Below the pieces are notes generated by a model that had not been told where the DNA came from, did no database searches, and worked only from the letters and a program-made list of their open reading frames with translations. A DNA stretch of 64,000 nucleotides. It comes from Vibrio navarrensis. GTDB lineage: Bacteria; Pseudomonadota; Gammaproteobacteria; Enterobacterales; Vibrionaceae. Shown in pieces: positions 30,472-42,959 of this stretch. The stretch spans positions 620,001-684,000 of the forward strand of contig NZ_CP065217.1 in the NCBI RefSeq assembly GCF_015767675.1, given 5' to 3'. The position numbers and the translations under genes were made by a program. Position 1 is the stretch's first letter. Each line of letters starts with the position of its first letter.

Positions 30472-32328
30472 GTGCTAAACCGTTACCCATTATGGAAGTA
30501 TTTGATGGTGATGTTAACCATCGCTATCGCTGCCTTGTATGCACTTCCAAATATCTACGGTGAAGATCCGGCAATTCAAGTTACAGGGGCGCGTGGCGCC
30601 TCTGTAGATATGTCAACGCTGGATGCTGTCACCAACGCTCTTACCAAAGAGAACCTTACCCACAAATCGATTGCCCTAGAAAATGGCTCGATTCTTGTCC
30701 GTTTCAACGATACCGACACCCAATTGAGTGCTCGCGATGTTGTCAGTGAAGCGCTTGGCAAAGACAAGATTGTCGCGCTTAACTTGGCGCCTTCAACGCC
30801 AGATTGGCTGGAATCCATCGGTGCTGCGCCGATGAAGCTTGGCCTTGACCTGCGTGGTGGTGTGCATTTCCTGATGGAAGTGGACATGGACGCCGCGATG
30901 GAGAAGCTGGTCGGCCAGCAAGAAGAAGCATTTCGCAGTGAGCTACGCGATGCCAAAATCCGTTACCGTTCTATTCGTCCGACGGGTAAACAAGCGGTTG
31001 AAGTGTTGCTGCGTGATGCAGAGCAAGTAGCCGAAGCGAAACAGCTGTTAGTCAAAAACCATCCCGACATGACGTTTGTTGAGTCAGTGGCAGATGGTCG
31101 CTATGAGTTGGTTGGTACCTTTACCGAAGCGCGTCTGCAAGAGATCCGCAACTACGCGGTTGAGCAGAACATTACCATCCTACGTAACCGTGTGAACGAG
31201 CTCGGTGTGGCAGAACCCTTGGTTCAACGCCAAGGCGCGAGTCGCATTGTGGTTGAACTGCCAGGGGTGCAAGACACTGCCCGTGCGAAAGAAATTTTAG
31301 GGGCAACGGCAACACTTGAGTTTCGTGAAGTGGATGACAAAGCTGACCTAGCTGCAGCGGCGAGTGGCCGTGCTCCAGCAGGCAGTGAAATCAAAACGGA
31401 TCGTAATGGTCGTCCGGTCGTGCTGAAAAAACGGGTGATTCTCGGTGGTGCAAGTATTACCGATGCTAGCTCCAGTACCGATGAATACGGTCGTCCGCAG
31501 GTAAATATTTCGCTCGATAGCGAAGGGGGCAATAAAATGTCCGCCTTCTCGAAGAAGAACATCGGCAAGCTGATGGCGACGGTGTTTGCGGAATACAAAG
31601 ATAGCGGCCGTCGCACGCCGGAAGGCAAAGTGATTCTCACTAAGCATGAAGAGGTGATCAACCAAGCGACCATTCAGTCGGCGTTGGGACGCAACTTCCG
31701 CATTACTGGGATCGATTCTGTCTCTGAAGCTCACAACTTGGCGTTGCTATTGCGTGCAGGTGCTTTGATTGCCCCTATCTCAATCGTTGAAGAACGTACC
31801 ATCGGCCCATCTATGGGCCAGCAGAACATCGACATGGGTATCCAAGCGTGTATCTGGGGTATGGTGGCGGTTATGCTGTTTACCCTGCTTTACTACCGCA
31901 AGTTTGGCTTGATTGCCAACGTGGCGCTGATGGCGAACTTGGTACTGATTATCGGTGTCATGTCGATGATTCCGGGGGCGACCATGACCCTGCCAGGCAT
32001 TGCTGGGATTGTCTTGACGGTTGGTATGGCGGTCGACGCCAACGTTCTGATCTTTGAGCGTATCCGTGAAGAGCTTCGTGAAGGGCGCAATCCGCAGCAA
32101 GCGATTCATCAAGGATACGCGAATGCGTTTAGCACCATCGCTGACGCCAACATCACCACACTGATCACGGCGATTATTTTGTTCGCGGTCGGAACCGGGG
32201 CGATCAAAGGCTTCGCGGTGACGTTATCTATCGGTATTTTGACGTCCATGTTTACGGCCATCATCGGTACGCGTTGCATTGTCAACCTACTGTATGGCGG
32301 CAAACGTATTAATAAACTGTCGATCTAA
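30472..32328 (+). CDS. secD: Protein translocase subunit SecD
   Basis: SecD, with SecF, uses the proton gradient to drive late steps of protein export on the periplasmic side. The 618 residues comprise an N-terminal membrane helix ([20 protein letters not shown]), a large periplasmic region with [13 protein letters not shown], and five C-terminal membrane helices with [21 protein letters not shown]. The start codon is GTG at 30472. It is an RND-family relative and full length. Confidence 0.97.
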   Translation: MLNRYPLWKYLMVMLTIAIAALYALPNIYGEDPAIQVTGARGASVDMSTLDAVTNALTKENLTHKSIALENGSILVRFNDTDTQLSARDVVSEALGKDKIVALNLAPSTPDWLESIGAAPMKLGLDLRGGVHFLMEVDMDAAMEKLVGQQEEAFRSELRDAKIRYRSIRPTGKQAVEVLLRDAEQVAEAKQLLVKNHPDMTFVESVADGRYELVGTFTEARLQEIRNYAVEQNITILRNRVNELGVAEPLVQRQGASRIVVELPGVQDTARAKEILGATATLEFREVDDKADLAAAASGRAPAGSEIKTDRNGRPVVLKKRVILGGASITDASSSTDEYGRPQVNISLDSEGGNKMSAFSKKNIGKLMATVFAEYKDSGRRTPEGKVILTKHEEVINQATIQSALGRNFRITGIDSVSEAHNLALLLRAGALIAPISIVEERTIGPSMGQQNIDMGIQACIWGMVAVMLFTLLYYRKFGLIANVALMANLVLIIGVMSMIPGATMTLPGIAGIVLTVGMAVDANVLIFERIREELREGRNPQQAIHQGYANAFSTIADANITTLITAIILFAVGTGAIKGFAVTLSIGILTSMFTAIIGTRCIVNLLYGGKRINKLSI

Positions 32329-32342
32329 GGCTGGGAATTGTT

Positions 32343-33290
32343 ATGTTTCAGATTCTAAAAGCAGACAAAGCGATCGACTTTATGCGTTGGTCGAAAGTCG
32401 CATTCGCGTTGTCGATTGTGATGATTGGGGCGTCGCTCTTTACCCTCTCTACTAAATGGTTGAACTGGGGATTGGATTTTACCGGCGGTACCTTGATTGA
32501 AGTAGGCTTTGAACAGCCTGCCAATCTAGAAGAGATCCGTAGTGCGCTGGAAAGCAAAGGCTTTGCTGATGCGACAGTACAAAACTTCGGTTCAGCGCGT
32601 GATGTGATGGTGCGTCTGCGTCCTCGTGAAGATGTTGCGGGTGAGACGCTGGGCAACCAGATCTTAAGTGCGATTAAAGAAGGTACAGGCAAAAACGTTG
32701 AGATGCGCCGTATCGAGTTCGTGGGCCCGAACGTGGGTGACGAACTCACCGAAGCGGGCGGTCTGGCGATTTTGGTCTCTTTGCTGTGTATTTTGCTCTA
32801 TGTCTCGATGCGTTTTGAATGGCGTCTGGCAGCGGGTGCGGTACTGGCATTGGCGCACGACGTAATCATTACGTTGGGTGTTTTCTCCATGATGCAAATC
32901 GAAGTGGATCTTACCATTGTTGCCGCTTTGTTGACGGTAGTAGGTTACTCGCTGAACGATACTATTGTGGTATTTGACCGTATTCGTGAGAACTTCCGCA
33001 AGATGCGCAAAGGCGAGCCTGCTGATGTAATGGATAACTCGATCACGCAAACATTGAGCCGTACGCTGATTACATCTGGCACGACCTTATTTGTGGTGAT
33101 TGCGCTGTTTGCACAGGGCGGGGCGATGATCCACGGTTTTGCTACCGCATTGCTACTGGGTATCACCGTTGGTACTTACTCTTCTATTTATGTGGCTTCG
33201 GCGCTGGCGCTGAAACTGGGTATTCAGAAAGAGCACCTGATGCCACCGCAAGTGGAAAAAGAAGGTGCAGAGTTCGAAGAACTGCCTTAA
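32343..33290 (+). CDS. secF: Protein translocase subunit SecF
   Basis: SecF is the partner of SecD. It has 315 residues and six predicted membrane helices; the signature motifs GLDFTGGTLIEV (periplasmic P1) and VGYSLNDTIVVFDRIREN (helix 4) are clear. It starts 14 bp after secD and the operon ends in the terminator at 33312. Confidence 0.97.
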   Translation: MFQILKADKAIDFMRWSKVAFALSIVMIGASLFTLSTKWLNWGLDFTGGTLIEVGFEQPANLEEIRSALESKGFADATVQNFGSARDVMVRLRPREDVAGETLGNQILSAIKEGTGKNVEMRRIEFVGPNVGDELTEAGGLAILVSLLCILLYVSMRFEWRLAAGAVLALAHDVIITLGVFSMMQIEVDLTIVAALLTVVGYSLNDTIVVFDRIRENFRKMRKGEPADVMDNSITQTLSRTLITSGTTLFVVIALFAQGGAMIHGFATALLLGITVGTYSSIYVASALALKLGIQKEHLMPPQVEKEGAEFEELP

Positions 33291-33311
33291 CCGCTTTACA
33301 GCATAAAACGC

Positions 33312-33345
33312 AAAAGCCGCTGCAAACCACAGCGGCTTTTTTCTA
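33312..33345 (+). terminator. Terminator after secF
   Basis: AAAAGCCGCTG and CAGCGGCTTTTTT pair over 11 bp with a T6 tail. Confidence 0.92.
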
Positions 33346-33403
33346 TTTTGCCTTTTTTCTATTTTGCGTAGGCCATTTATTTTATTTATGCATTGGCCGT
33401 AAA

Positions 33404-33432
33404 TAAAAAAGCCCCAACCTTGCGGAAGGGGC
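33404..33432 (-). terminator. Terminator after suhB
   Basis: On the minus strand GCCCC...GGGGC with a 12-base loop containing further pairs (CCTT/AAGG) is followed by T6. Confidence 0.85.
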
Positions 33433-33466
33433 TCATTCAAAAGCAATCAGCGTGACGGGCTATGGA

Positions 33467-34270
33467 TTACTTAAGAATTGCGTCGTTACCATTCTCACGA
33501 ATGTGTTTCAGCAATGATTTAACGCCGCGTGCACTTGAAGCAACGACGTTACCTGATTTCAGGTATTCTGTACCGCCGGCAAAGTCAGTGATGATCGCAC
33601 CCGCTTCGCGTGCGATCAGCTCGCCCGCAGCGATGTCCCAAGGTTTGAGACCAAGCTCAAAGTAACCGTCAACACGACCAGCGGCAACGTAACAAAGATC
33701 CAGTGCAGCAGAGCCAGCACGGCGGAAGTCTGCGACTTCAACAAACATGGCAGACATGATTTTGAAGTAAGATTCAGAATGTTGCTTCTGTTTGAATGGG
33801 AAACCGGTTGCAATAACCGCACCTTGAAGATCTTTTGGCTGTTTTACACGGATACGTGCGTTGTTGAGCTGTGCACCTGAACCACGCTGAGCGGTGAACA
33901 ATTCGTTTTGCATTGGGTCGTAAACACAAGCCACTTCAGTTTTGCCTTTGATGCGCACGGCGATAGAAACCGCGAAATGAGGAATGCCTTTGACAAAGTT
34001 GGTGGTGCCATCCAGTGGGTCAATGATCCATTGTACGTCTTTATCTCTACCATCAATCGTGCCGTTTTCTTCAGCGATGATGCAGTGCTCTGGGTAAGAG
34101 TTTTTAATAGTATCGATAATGATCGTTTCTGCTTCTTTGTCTACGTTGGTCACAAAGTCGTTTGTGCCTTTTAGCGTAGATTCAATTTTCTCAACGTTTT
34201 CTAGTGATTTAGCAATATGGTTGCCTGCTTTTCGCGCAGCGCGAATAGCAATGTTTAGCATTGGATGCAT
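33467..34270 (-). CDS. suhB: Inositol-1-monophosphatase family protein SuhB
   Basis: SuhB is a Mg-dependent inositol monophosphatase that in E. coli also joins the ribosomal-RNA antitermination complex. The metal site motifs EENGTIDG and WIIDPLDGTTNFVKG and the C-terminal KPWDIAAGELIAREAG are present. The start at 34270 (MHPMLNIAIRAARKAG) gives 267 residues, as in E. coli; an ATG ten codons earlier is not favoured. It is convergent with secF and divergent from trmJ. Confidence 0.96.
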   Translation of the reverse strand: MHPMLNIAIRAARKAGNHIAKSLENVEKIESTLKGTNDFVTNVDKEAETIIIDTIKNSYPEHCIIAEENGTIDGRDKDVQWIIDPLDGTTNFVKGIPHFAVSIAVRIKGKTEVACVYDPMQNELFTAQRGSGAQLNNARIRVKQPKDLQGAVIATGFPFKQKQHSESYFKIMSAMFVEVADFRRAGSAALDLCYVAAGRVDGYFELGLKPWDIAAGELIAREAGAIITDFAGGTEYLKSGNVVASSARGVKSLLKHIRENGNDAILK

Positions 34271-34470
34271 ACGAATTTCCCAACGGATGTTAAAGAACAA
34301 ATGAAAGCGGCGGCGAGTATACCAGAGAAAAATGAAATGTGAAGTGGCGATTTTTTAAGCGGCGCTCCTTACTTGATGTGATGAGCATCAAGAAAACGCA
34401 GCTCTACGCTCTTCGACCAAGTGATTAATTCCCTACATGCCGCCAACAATATAGGGCGATAGAGAAAAAT

Positions 34471-34480
34471 ATGCTAACAT
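34471..34480 (+). promoter_or_regulatory. Possible extended -10 promoter of trmJ
   Basis: ATGCTAACAT (TGC-TAACAT) lies 34 bp before the trmJ start. The same ten bases recur upstream of pepB at 41061-41070. No clear -35 was seen here. Confidence 0.35.
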
Positions 34481-34513
34481 CCTGCGGTTTTAAATCAGGT
34501 ACTAAAAACTCGC

Positions 34514-35245
34514 ATGTTAGATCAGGTCAAAGTTGTTCTCGTCGGAACGTCCCACTCAGGTAATATCGGCTCTACCGCTCGCGCAATGAAAGTGATGGGC
34601 CTAAGCCAATTGGTTCTCGTACAACCGGAATGCGAAGTGGATGCTCAGGCGATTGCGCTGGCCTCTGGTGCCTCTGATGTGGCCTTGAATGCCCGTATTG
34701 TCTCTTCTTTAGAAGAGGCGGTGGGTGACTGCGCTTTAGTCGTGGGTTCTAGTGCTCGCTCGCGTACTTTGGAATGGCCGATGCTTGAGCCAAGAGAGTG
34801 CGGTGAGAAGATGATCCAAGAAAGCAAGCAAGGTGCGGTGGCGCTGGTTTTTGGTCGCGAGCGCACTGGCTTGACCAACGAAGAGCTGCAAAAGTGCCAC
34901 TATCACGTCTGCATTCCAGCCAATCCAGAGTACAGCTCATTAAACCTTGCCATGGCGGTACAAACACTCAGCTATGAAGTGCGTATGGCGTACCTGAATG
35001 ATCAGCAAAGTCAGTACGCACCCATTGCCGAAGTGGAATATCCTCGACACAAAGAGTTAGAACTTTTCTATCAACATCTCGAAAAGGTGATGTTGGCAAG
35101 TGAGTTCATCAGTCCCGATCAACCTAATCAAGTGATGAACAAAATGCGTCGTCTGTTCAGTCGTGCTCGCCCGGAGGCGCAAGAGCTCAACATTTTGCGC
35201 GGCGTGCTGACGGCGATTGAAAAATTGCACCTGGGCAAAAAATAA
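34514..35245 (+). CDS. trmJ: tRNA (cytidine/uridine-32-2'-O)-methyltransferase TrmJ
   Basis: TrmJ methylates the 2'-O of residue 32 in several tRNAs using SAM. It belongs to the SPOUT class; knot-forming motifs are seen at [37 protein letters not shown] and [22 protein letters not shown]. The C-terminal helical part (about 170-243) serves tRNA binding. Length is 243. It precedes iscR in the same direction, as in many gammaproteobacteria. Confidence 0.95.
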   Translation: MLDQVKVVLVGTSHSGNIGSTARAMKVMGLSQLVLVQPECEVDAQAIALASGASDVALNARIVSSLEEAVGDCALVVGSSARSRTLEWPMLEPRECGEKMIQESKQGAVALVFGRERTGLTNEELQKCHYHVCIPANPEYSSLNLAMAVQTLSYEVRMAYLNDQQSQYAPIAEVEYPRHKELELFYQHLEKVMLASEFISPDQPNQVMNKMRRLFSRARPEAQELNILRGVLTAIEKLHLGKK

Positions 35246-35267
35246 CCCTTAAAAATTAAGGGATGAA

Positions 35268-35291
35268 TACCTGAGTAAAATAGTCAAATAA
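35268..35291 (+). promoter_or_regulatory. IscR type 1-like site, distal
   Basis: ATACCTGAGTAAAATAGTC plus AAATA resembles the type 1 IscR operator (ATA at the outer end, TAGTC in the second half). Iron-sulfur-loaded IscR represses its own operon through such sites. Confidence 0.6.
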
Positions 35292-35292
35292 A

Positions 35293-35317
35293 TACTTGAC
35301 CGTTTTACTCGGGTATG
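35293..35317 (+). promoter_or_regulatory. IscR type 1-like site, proximal
   Basis: A 25-bp imperfect palindrome begins ATACTTGACC and ends ACTCGGGTAT, 41 bp before iscR. It adjoins the distal site, giving a tandem pair as in E. coli PiscR. Confidence 0.6.
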
Positions 35318-35357
35318 GAAAAATCTATCCATTGTAAAAGTGTGGATACGGTGTGTT

Positions 35358-35864
35358 ATGAAACTGACCTCTAAGGGAAGATATGCGGTAACAGCAATGC
35401 TGGATGTGGCGCTGCATTCGCAAAAAAGTCCTGTTCCTCTGGCTGACATTTCTGAGCGTCAGGGGATTTCGCTCTCTTATCTTGAGCAGCTTTTTTCTAA
35501 ATTGCGTAAAGCAGGCTTAGTTGCCAGTGTGCGTGGTCCTGGTGGTGGTTACCGCCTAGGCGCTGATGCTTTCTCCATTTCTATTGGTACGGTGATCGCG
35601 GCGGTTGATGAGTCGGTTGATGCGACCAAGTGTCAAGGCAAAGGTGACTGCCAAGGCGGCACGCGTTGCCTAACACACACACTATGGCGTGATTTAAGCT
35701 CGCGTATTAGTGACTTCTTGAACAACATCACTCTTGGTGAGTTGATGAGCGACAATGAAGTCCTCGAAATTTCTGACCGTCAGGAGATAACCCTAGCGGT
35801 AAATCATGGGTTGGCTAACAAAAATACAAGCACCGCGCCCATCGGTGTAAATTTCCGCTCTTAA
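35358..35864 (+). CDS. iscR: Iron-sulfur cluster regulator IscR
   Basis: IscR is an Rrf2-family repressor that senses Fe-S supply through a [2Fe-2S] cluster. The winged helix (residues 1-65, [20 protein letters not shown]) precedes Cys92, Cys98, Cys104 and His107, the cluster ligands in the same positions as in E. coli. I start at 35358 rather than the in-frame ATG six codons before. Length is 168, with a slightly longer tail than E. coli IscR (162). It heads the isc operon. Confidence 0.97.
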   Translation: MKLTSKGRYAVTAMLDVALHSQKSPVPLADISERQGISLSYLEQLFSKLRKAGLVASVRGPGGGYRLGADAFSISIGTVIAAVDESVDATKCQGKGDCQGGTRCLTHTLWRDLSSRISDFLNNITLGELMSDNEVLEISDRQEITLAVNHGLANKNTSTAPIGVNFRS

Positions 35865-35894
35865 GCGGTCAGCATGTTTACATTGGAGTGAAGA

Positions 35895-37109
35895 ATGAAA
35901 CTGCCTATTTATCTAGACTATTCGGCAACGTGCCCCGTTGATCCTCGCGTCGCTGAGAAAATGGTTCAGCACATGACGATGGACGGTATTTTTGGTAACC
36001 CGGCGTCACGTTCTCATCGTTACGGTTGGCAGGCGGAAGAAGCGGTCGACACCGCTCGTGAGCAAATTGCCGATCTGCTTAATGCAGACCCACGTGAAAT
36101 TGTTTTCACTTCGGGTGCAACCGAGTCAGATAACCTGGCAATCAAAGGCGCGGCCCATTTCTATTCAAAGCAAGGCAAGCACATTATTACTTGCAAAACA
36201 GAGCACAAAGCGGTGCTCGACACGACTCGCCAACTAGAGCGTGAAGGTTTTGAAGTGACTTACCTTGAGCCTGAAGCGAACGGCATCATCGATCTGAACA
36301 AACTCGAAGCCGCGATGCGTGACGACACAGTTCTCGTCTCCATCATGCACGTCAACAATGAAATTGGCGTGATTCAAGACATCGCTGCGATTGGTGAATT
36401 GTGCCGTGCGCGCAAGATCATTTTCCACGTGGATGCTGCGCAATCTGCCGGTAAAGTGCCGATTGACGTTCAAGCGATGAAAGTGGACTTGATTTCACTC
36501 TCAGCACACAAGATTTATGGTCCGAAAGGTATCGGCGCACTCTACATACGCCGTAAACCACGTATTCGTCTTGAGTCACAAATGCATGGCGGCGGTCATG
36601 AGCGCGGTTTCCGCTCTGGCACTCTGGCTACTCACCAAATCGTTGGCATGGGTGAAGCGTTCCGTATCGCCAAAGAAGAGATGCAAAAAGATTACGACCA
36701 TGCATTGGCATTGCGTAACCGTCTGCTTGATGGCGTTAAAGACATGGAAGCGGTCACGGTCAACGGCGATCTTGATCTGCGCGTCCCACATAACCTCAAC
36801 GTCAGTTTCGCTTTCGTTGAAGGCGAGTCTCTACTGATGTCGCTAAAAGATCTCGCGGTTTCATCAGGCAGTGCGTGTACTTCAGCCAGCCTTGAGCCAT
36901 CTTACGTGCTGCGTGCACTTGGCTTGAATGACGAACTGGCTCACAGCTCGATTCGTTTCTCCTTTGGTCGTTTTACCACCGAAGAAGAGATTGACTACGT
37001 TATTGAACAGATCCGTGTAGCCGTAAACAAGCTACGCGACATGTCTCCTCTATGGGATATGTACAAAGATGGGGTTGACTTGAACACGGTTGAGTGGGCG
37101 CACCACTAA
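35895..37109 (+). CDS. iscS: Cysteine desulfurase IscS
   Basis: IscS is a PLP enzyme that takes sulfur from cysteine and passes it to IscU, TusA and others. The 404 residues contain the PLP lysine in [12 protein letters not shown] and the sulfur-carrying cysteine in the mobile loop [17 protein letters not shown] (near residue 328). The start ([19 protein letters not shown]) is standard. It lies 30 bp after iscR. Confidence 0.98.
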   Translation: MKLPIYLDYSATCPVDPRVAEKMVQHMTMDGIFGNPASRSHRYGWQAEEAVDTAREQIADLLNADPREIVFTSGATESDNLAIKGAAHFYSKQGKHIITCKTEHKAVLDTTRQLEREGFEVTYLEPEANGIIDLNKLEAAMRDDTVLVSIMHVNNEIGVIQDIAAIGELCRARKIIFHVDAAQSAGKVPIDVQAMKVDLISLSAHKIYGPKGIGALYIRRKPRIRLESQMHGGGHERGFRSGTLATHQIVGMGEAFRIAKEEMQKDYDHALALRNRLLDGVKDMEAVTVNGDLDLRVPHNLNVSFAFVEGESLLMSLKDLAVSSGSACTSASLEPSYVLRALGLNDELAHSSIRFSFGRFTTEEEIDYVIEQIRVAVNKLRDMSPLWDMYKDGVDLNTVEWAHH

Positions 37110-37156
37110 GCACAAGTTAATCCAGAGCAATTTATAGAGGATTCGAGGGAAATATC

Positions 37157-37540
37157 ATGGCATACAGCGAAAAAGTAATTGATCACTACGAGAACCCACG
37201 TAACGTTGGTTCGTTTGACAAAGACGACCCGTCTATCGGTAGTGGTATGGTTGGCGCACCCGCTTGTGGTGACGTAATGAAACTGCAGATCAAAGTGACG
37301 CCAGAAGGCATCATCGAAGACGCGAAGTTTAAAACCTACGGTTGTGGCAGTGCGATCGCATCCAGCTCACTGGTTACTGAGTGGGTGAAAGGCAAGAGCA
37401 TTGAAGAAGCGGCGTCGATCAAAAACTCTGAGATAGCCGAAGAGTTAGAGTTGCCACCAGTGAAAGTGCACTGCTCTATTCTCGCCGAAGACGCGATTAA
37501 AGCCGCAGTTGCGGATTACAAGAAAAAACACCAACTTTAA
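37157..37540 (+). CDS. iscU: Fe-S cluster scaffold IscU
   Basis: IscU is the scaffold on which [2Fe-2S] clusters are first built. The three ligand cysteines are in GAPACGDV, TYGCGSAIASS and KVHCSILAED, and the HscA-recognition LPPVK motif stands between the last two. Length (127) is standard. It is 47 bp downstream of iscS. Confidence 0.98.
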   Translation: MAYSEKVIDHYENPRNVGSFDKDDPSIGSGMVGAPACGDVMKLQIKVTPEGIIEDAKFKTYGCGSAIASSSLVTEWVKGKSIEEAASIKNSEIAEELELPPVKVHCSILAEDAIKAAVADYKKKHQL

Positions 37541-37558
37541 GCCACTCTTTACAGCTAT

Positions 37559-37582
37559 AATGGGAGCCTTTTCGCTCCCATT
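37559..37582 (+). other. Intercistronic stem-loop between iscU and iscA
   Basis: AATGGGAGC and GCTCCCATT pair perfectly over 9 bp around a 6-base loop. No T-run follows, so it is more likely to affect mRNA stability or partial attenuation within the isc transcript than to end it. Confidence 0.6.
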
Positions 37583-37613
37583 AGAATCGTCAACACATTA
37601 ACTAAGGTGCAGT

Positions 37614-37937
37614 ATGGCCGTTACACTAACAGAAAGCGCAGCAAGTCGAGTAAGAGCATTCCTTGATAACCGTGGTAAAGGGATTGGTTTGCGTCTGGGA
37701 GTGAAAACCACTGGCTGTTCAGGTATGGCGTATGTGCTGGAATTTGTTGATGAACTGAATGAAGAAGACGAAGTATTCGAACATTCAGGCGTGAAAGTGA
37801 TTATCGACAAAAAGAGTTTGGTGTATCTCGACGGCACCCAGCTTGACTATGTCAAAGAAGGGTTGAACGAAGGTTTTGAGTTCAATAACCCGAATGTGAA
37901 AAGTGAATGTGGTTGTGGTGAAAGCTTCAACGTCTAA
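37614..37937 (+). CDS. iscA: Iron-sulfur assembly protein IscA
   Basis: IscA is an A-type carrier that moves clusters or iron to targets. The three conserved cysteines are present, one in [14 protein letters not shown] and two in the terminal CGCGESFNV. Length is 107. It lies in the standard isc order. Confidence 0.97.
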   Translation: MAVTLTESAASRVRAFLDNRGKGIGLRLGVKTTGCSGMAYVLEFVDELNEEDEVFEHSGVKVIIDKKSLVYLDGTQLDYVKEGLNEGFEFNNPNVKSECGCGESFNV

Positions 37938-37992
37938 CGACTGAAGTTCTGGGCCTGATGGCTCAGAACGTTTAATCAAGGGCCAGAACTCG

Positions 37993-38508
37993 ATGAATCA
38001 CTTTGAACTATTTGGGCTACCAACTCAGTATCAGCTGGATGGTAGCCTTCTTTCTTCTCAGTTCCGGGAATTGCAAAAGCGTTTCCATCCGGATAACTTT
38101 GCCACCGCTTCTGAGCGGGATCGCTTGCTGGCGGTGCAAAAAGCGGCACAAATCAACGACGCTTACCAAGTTTTGAAACATCCCATTTCTCGCGCGGAAT
38201 ATTTATTGGCGCAAAATGGGGTGGAAATTCGTGGTGAGCAACAAACTTTACAAGACCCGATGTTCCTCATGGAGCAGATGGAGCTGAGAGAAGAGCTCGA
38301 AGCGATCCCAAGCGCTTCAGACGCACAAGATGTATTGGCGGAATTTGATGCTCGAGTGAGCAAAATGTATAAGCAGCATCTGAGTGCGATAGAGCAAGAG
38401 CTTAACGATACTCTGTGGCAGCAAGCCGCAGATCGTGTTCGTAAGCTGAAATTTATTGCCAAATTAAAGAACGAAATCGAACTAGTGGAAGAGAAGCTCT
38501 TCGGCTAG
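37993..38508 (+). CDS. hscB: Co-chaperone HscB
   Basis: HscB is a J-domain protein that delivers IscU to HscA. The J domain is at residues 2-75 ([15 protein letters not shown], with [11 protein letters not shown] holding the HPD triad), followed by a three-helix bundle that binds IscU. Length is 171. It lies 20 bp before hscA. Confidence 0.97.
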   Translation: MNHFELFGLPTQYQLDGSLLSSQFRELQKRFHPDNFATASERDRLLAVQKAAQINDAYQVLKHPISRAEYLLAQNGVEIRGEQQTLQDPMFLMEQMELREELEAIPSASDAQDVLAEFDARVSKMYKQHLSAIEQELNDTLWQQAADRVRKLKFIAKLKNEIELVEEKLFG

Positions 38509-38528
38509 TTGAAAAACAAGGATCCATC

Positions 38529-40382
38529 ATGGCATTACTTCAAATCGCAGAACCGGGTCAGAGCTCGGCACCTCATGAGCACAAGCTCGCGGCTGGTATT
38601 GATCTCGGCACAACCAATTCACTGGTTGCTTCGGTACGAAGTGGTGAGGCCACCACATTAAAAGATGAGCAAGGGCGAAGCCTGTTGCCTTCGGTTGTGA
38701 ATTACGCCGGTGAAACGCTTTTGGTCGGATATGAGGCAAAAGCCCAAGCGGAAATTCAACCAGAAGAGACGGTCATCTCCGTTAAACGTCTGCTTGGCCG
38801 CTCATTGCAAGACATTCAGGCGCGCTATCCTTCTTTGCCTTATCAGTTCAAGAGCAGTGAGAATGGTTTGCCAGTGCTGTGCACTCAGCAAGGCGATAAA
38901 AACCCGATTGAAGTGTCGGCAGACATTCTCAAAGTACTGGCAAAACGCGCGGAAGAGACACTCGGTGGCGAACTCGCTGGTGTGGTGATTACCGTTCCTG
39001 CTTATTTTGATGATGCGCAGCGTGCTGGCACGAAAGATGCCGCCAAGCTTGCTGGTTTACACGTGTTGCGTCTGCTCAATGAACCGACGGCGGCGGCGAT
39101 TGCGTATGGGCTAGATTCTGGTCAGGAAGGCGTGATTGCCGTCTACGATTTGGGCGGCGGTACTTTTGATATCTCCATTTTACGTCTTTCGAAAGGGGTG
39201 TTTGAGGTATTGGCAACGGGGGGGGATTCCGCACTCGGCGGCGATGACTTTGACCATCTGCTAGCAGATTATCTCAAAGAGAAAGCAGGGCTGGTTTCCC
39301 CGCTCTCTGCTGAGCAAAATCGGGTTCTGCTCAATATTGCCACGGCAACCAAAATCGCTTTTTCTGAAAAAGAAAGTGTTGAGGTTGATGTCTTTGGCTG
39401 GAAGGGTGAGGTCACCCGTGAGCAGTTTGAAGATCTCATTCGTCCGTTAGTGAAAAAAACCTTGATGTCCTGTCGCCGCGCGCTGAAAGATGCTGATGTT
39501 GAAACGGACGAAGTGTTGCAAGTGGTGATGGTTGGCGGCTCAACTCGCACCTTATTGGTGCGTGAGATGGTCGGCGAATTTTTCGGACGTACACCACTGA
39601 CTAACATTAATCCAGACGAAGTCGTGGCAATTGGTGCGGGTATTCAGGCTGACATTTTGGCTGGTAACAAGCCGGATTCAGAGATGCTATTGCTGGATGT
39701 GATCCCGCTCTCACTCGGCATTGAAACCATAGGTGGTTTGGTGGAGAAAATTATCCCGCGCAATACCACTATTCCTGTCGCGCGCGCTCAGGAGTTCACC
39801 ACGTTTAAAGATGGTCAAACCGCAATGAGCGTGCACGTGGTGCAAGGTGAGCGCGAAATGGTCGGCGATTGCCGCTCGCTGGCTCGCTTCTCGCTTAAAG
39901 GCATTCCGCCTATGACGGCAGGGGCTGCACATATTCGCGTGACTTATCAAGTGGATGCCGACGGTCTTCTATCAGTAACCGCCATGGAAAAGAGCACTGG
40001 AGTTCAGTCTGAAATCCAAGTCAAGCCGTCTTATGGCCTGAGCGATAATGAAGTGGCCAACATGTTGCGTGACTCGATGACCTACGCCAAAGAAGACATG
40101 CAAGCGCGTGCGCTGGCTGAGCAACGAGTCGAAGCTGACCGCGTGATTGAAGGGCTGATTTCTGCGCTGCAAGCGGATGGCGATGCGCTGCTTAGCGAAG
40201 AAGAAAAACAGGCGCTAATGCAAGCGATTGAATCTTTGATTGCGCTGCGTAACGGCGATGATGCCACTGCGATCGAGCAGGGAATTAAAGATACCGATAA
40301 AGCGAGCCAAGATTTTGCATCGCGTCGCATGGATAAATCGATCCGTGCCGCTCTGGCTGGCCAGTCAATCGACACTATTTAA
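38529..40382 (+). CDS. hscA: Fe-S chaperone HscA
   Basis: HscA is an Hsp70-type chaperone dedicated to releasing clusters from IscU. The nucleotide-binding domain shows [29 protein letters not shown] and [16 protein letters not shown]; the substrate domain follows from about residue 390. Length is 617, normal for HscA and shorter than DnaK. fdx starts 12 bp later. Confidence 0.97.
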   Translation: MALLQIAEPGQSSAPHEHKLAAGIDLGTTNSLVASVRSGEATTLKDEQGRSLLPSVVNYAGETLLVGYEAKAQAEIQPEETVISVKRLLGRSLQDIQARYPSLPYQFKSSENGLPVLCTQQGDKNPIEVSADILKVLAKRAEETLGGELAGVVITVPAYFDDAQRAGTKDAAKLAGLHVLRLLNEPTAAAIAYGLDSGQEGVIAVYDLGGGTFDISILRLSKGVFEVLATGGDSALGGDDFDHLLADYLKEKAGLVSPLSAEQNRVLLNIATATKIAFSEKESVEVDVFGWKGEVTREQFEDLIRPLVKKTLMSCRRALKDADVETDEVLQVVMVGGSTRTLLVREMVGEFFGRTPLTNINPDEVVAIGAGIQADILAGNKPDSEMLLLDVIPLSLGIETIGGLVEKIIPRNTTIPVARAQEFTTFKDGQTAMSVHVVQGEREMVGDCRSLARFSLKGIPPMTAGAAHIRVTYQVDADGLLSVTAMEKSTGVQSEIQVKPSYGLSDNEVANMLRDSMTYAKEDMQARALAEQRVEADRVIEGLISALQADGDALLSEEEKQALMQAIESLIALRNGDDATAIEQGIKDTDKASQDFASRRMDKSIRAALAGQSIDTI

Positions 40383-40394
40383 GAGATAAAAAGT

Positions 40395-40733
40395 ATGCCT
40401 AAGATTATTGTACTGCCTCATGAAGATCTATGCCCTGAAGGCGCGGTGTTAGAAGCCCAAGCAGGTGAGACTGTGCTGGATGTGGCACTGAAAAACGGGA
40501 TTGCGATTGAACACGCGTGTGAGAAATCTTGCGCCTGTACAACCTGTCACGTGATTATCCGTGAAGGCTTTGACTCTCTTGATGAAAGTGACGAATTAGA
40601 AGACGACATGCTCGATAAAGCTTGGGGGCTTGAGCCGGAATCTCGCCTTGGCTGCCAAGCGAAGATCGCTGATGAAGATCTGGTGGTTGAGATCCCGAAA
40701 TATACGCTTAACCACGCATCGGAAGATCACTAA
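40395..40733 (+). CDS. fdx: ISC-type [2Fe-2S] ferredoxin
   Basis: This adrenodoxin-like ferredoxin supplies electrons for cluster assembly. The ligands are in CEKSCACTTC and a distal cysteine in RLGCQAK. Length (112) and the acidic patch DESDELEDDMLDKAW match Fdx of the isc operon. Confidence 0.97.
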   Translation: MPKIIVLPHEDLCPEGAVLEAQAGETVLDVALKNGIAIEHACEKSCACTTCHVIIREGFDSLDESDELEDDMLDKAWGLEPESRLGCQAKIADEDLVVEIPKYTLNHASEDH

Positions 40734-40780
40734 TTATTGCCATACAAAGGCTGCTTGGCTAAATGCACTGAGGAAAAGTT

Positions 40781-40975
40781 ATGAAATGGACAGATTCGCG
40801 AGACATCGCTATCGAACTGTGTGAAAAGTTCCCAAATACGGATCCTAAGACGGTTCGCTTTACCGACTTGCATCAGTGGATCCTAGAATTGGACGATTTT
40901 GACGATGAACCAAACCGTTCCAATGAAAAAATCCTCGAAGCGGTTATCTTGTGCTGGCTGGATGAGTGGCAATAA
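40781..40975 (+). CDS. iscX: Iron-sulfur assembly modulator IscX
   Basis: IscX is a 64-65 residue acidic protein that binds iron and IscS and tunes cluster synthesis. The sequence ([30 protein letters not shown] in two parts) and the acidic end match. GAGGAAAAGTT precedes the ATG. It ends the isc operon at the terminator at 41011. Confidence 0.96.
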   Translation: MKWTDSRDIAIELCEKFPNTDPKTVRFTDLHQWILELDDFDDEPNRSNEKILEAVILCWLDEWQ

Positions 40976-42427
<1,452 letters not shown>

Positions 42428-42490
42428 ATTCACTAAGGCGGCCGTTTTCGGCTGCTTACTATAACAACGAATGAAGTAAAAGGACTCCTT

Positions 42491-42916
42491 ATGGCTCTAG
42501 AGAGAACATTTTCTATTATCAAGCCCGACGCTGTAGAACGTAACCTGATCGGCGAGATTTACCATCGTATCGAGAAAGCGGGTCTGCGTATTATTGCCGC
42601 TAAAATGGTGCAACTGAACGACGAACAGGCCAGTGGCTTTTATGCGGAACACGAAGGTAAAGCGTTTTTCCAACCACTCAAAGAGTTTATGACCTCGGGT
42701 CCTATTATGGTGCAAGTGTTGGAAGGCGAAAACGCCATCGCTCGTTACCGTGAACTGATGGGAAAAACCAATCCAGAAGAAGCGGCGTGTGGCACGATTC
42801 GTGCGGACTATGCGCTGAGCATGCGTCACAACTCAGTGCACGGCAGTGATAGCCCAGCATCGGCTGAGCGTGAAATCGCCTTCTTTTTCCCTGAGTCAGA
42901 AATCTGTCCTCGTTAA
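42491..42916 (+). CDS. ndk: Nucleoside diphosphate kinase
   Basis: Ndk equalises nucleoside triphosphate pools by transferring the terminal phosphate through a phospho-histidine. The active-site motif [11 protein letters not shown] holds this residue (near 117). The N-terminus [18 protein letters not shown] is diagnostic. Length is 141. A terminator follows at once. Confidence 0.98.
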   Translation: MALERTFSIIKPDAVERNLIGEIYHRIEKAGLRIIAAKMVQLNDEQASGFYAEHEGKAFFQPLKEFMTSGPIMVQVLEGENAIARYRELMGKTNPEEAACGTIRADYALSMRHNSVHGSDSPASAEREIAFFFPESEICPR

Positions 42917-42931
42917 TCGTTTGAGCAGAGC

Positions 42932-42959
42932 AAACCCAGCCGTAAACGCTGGGTTTTTT
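42932..42959 (+). terminator. Terminator after ndk
   Basis: AAACCCAGC and GCTGGGTTT pair over 9 bp with a 7-base loop and a T6 end. Confidence 0.92.
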
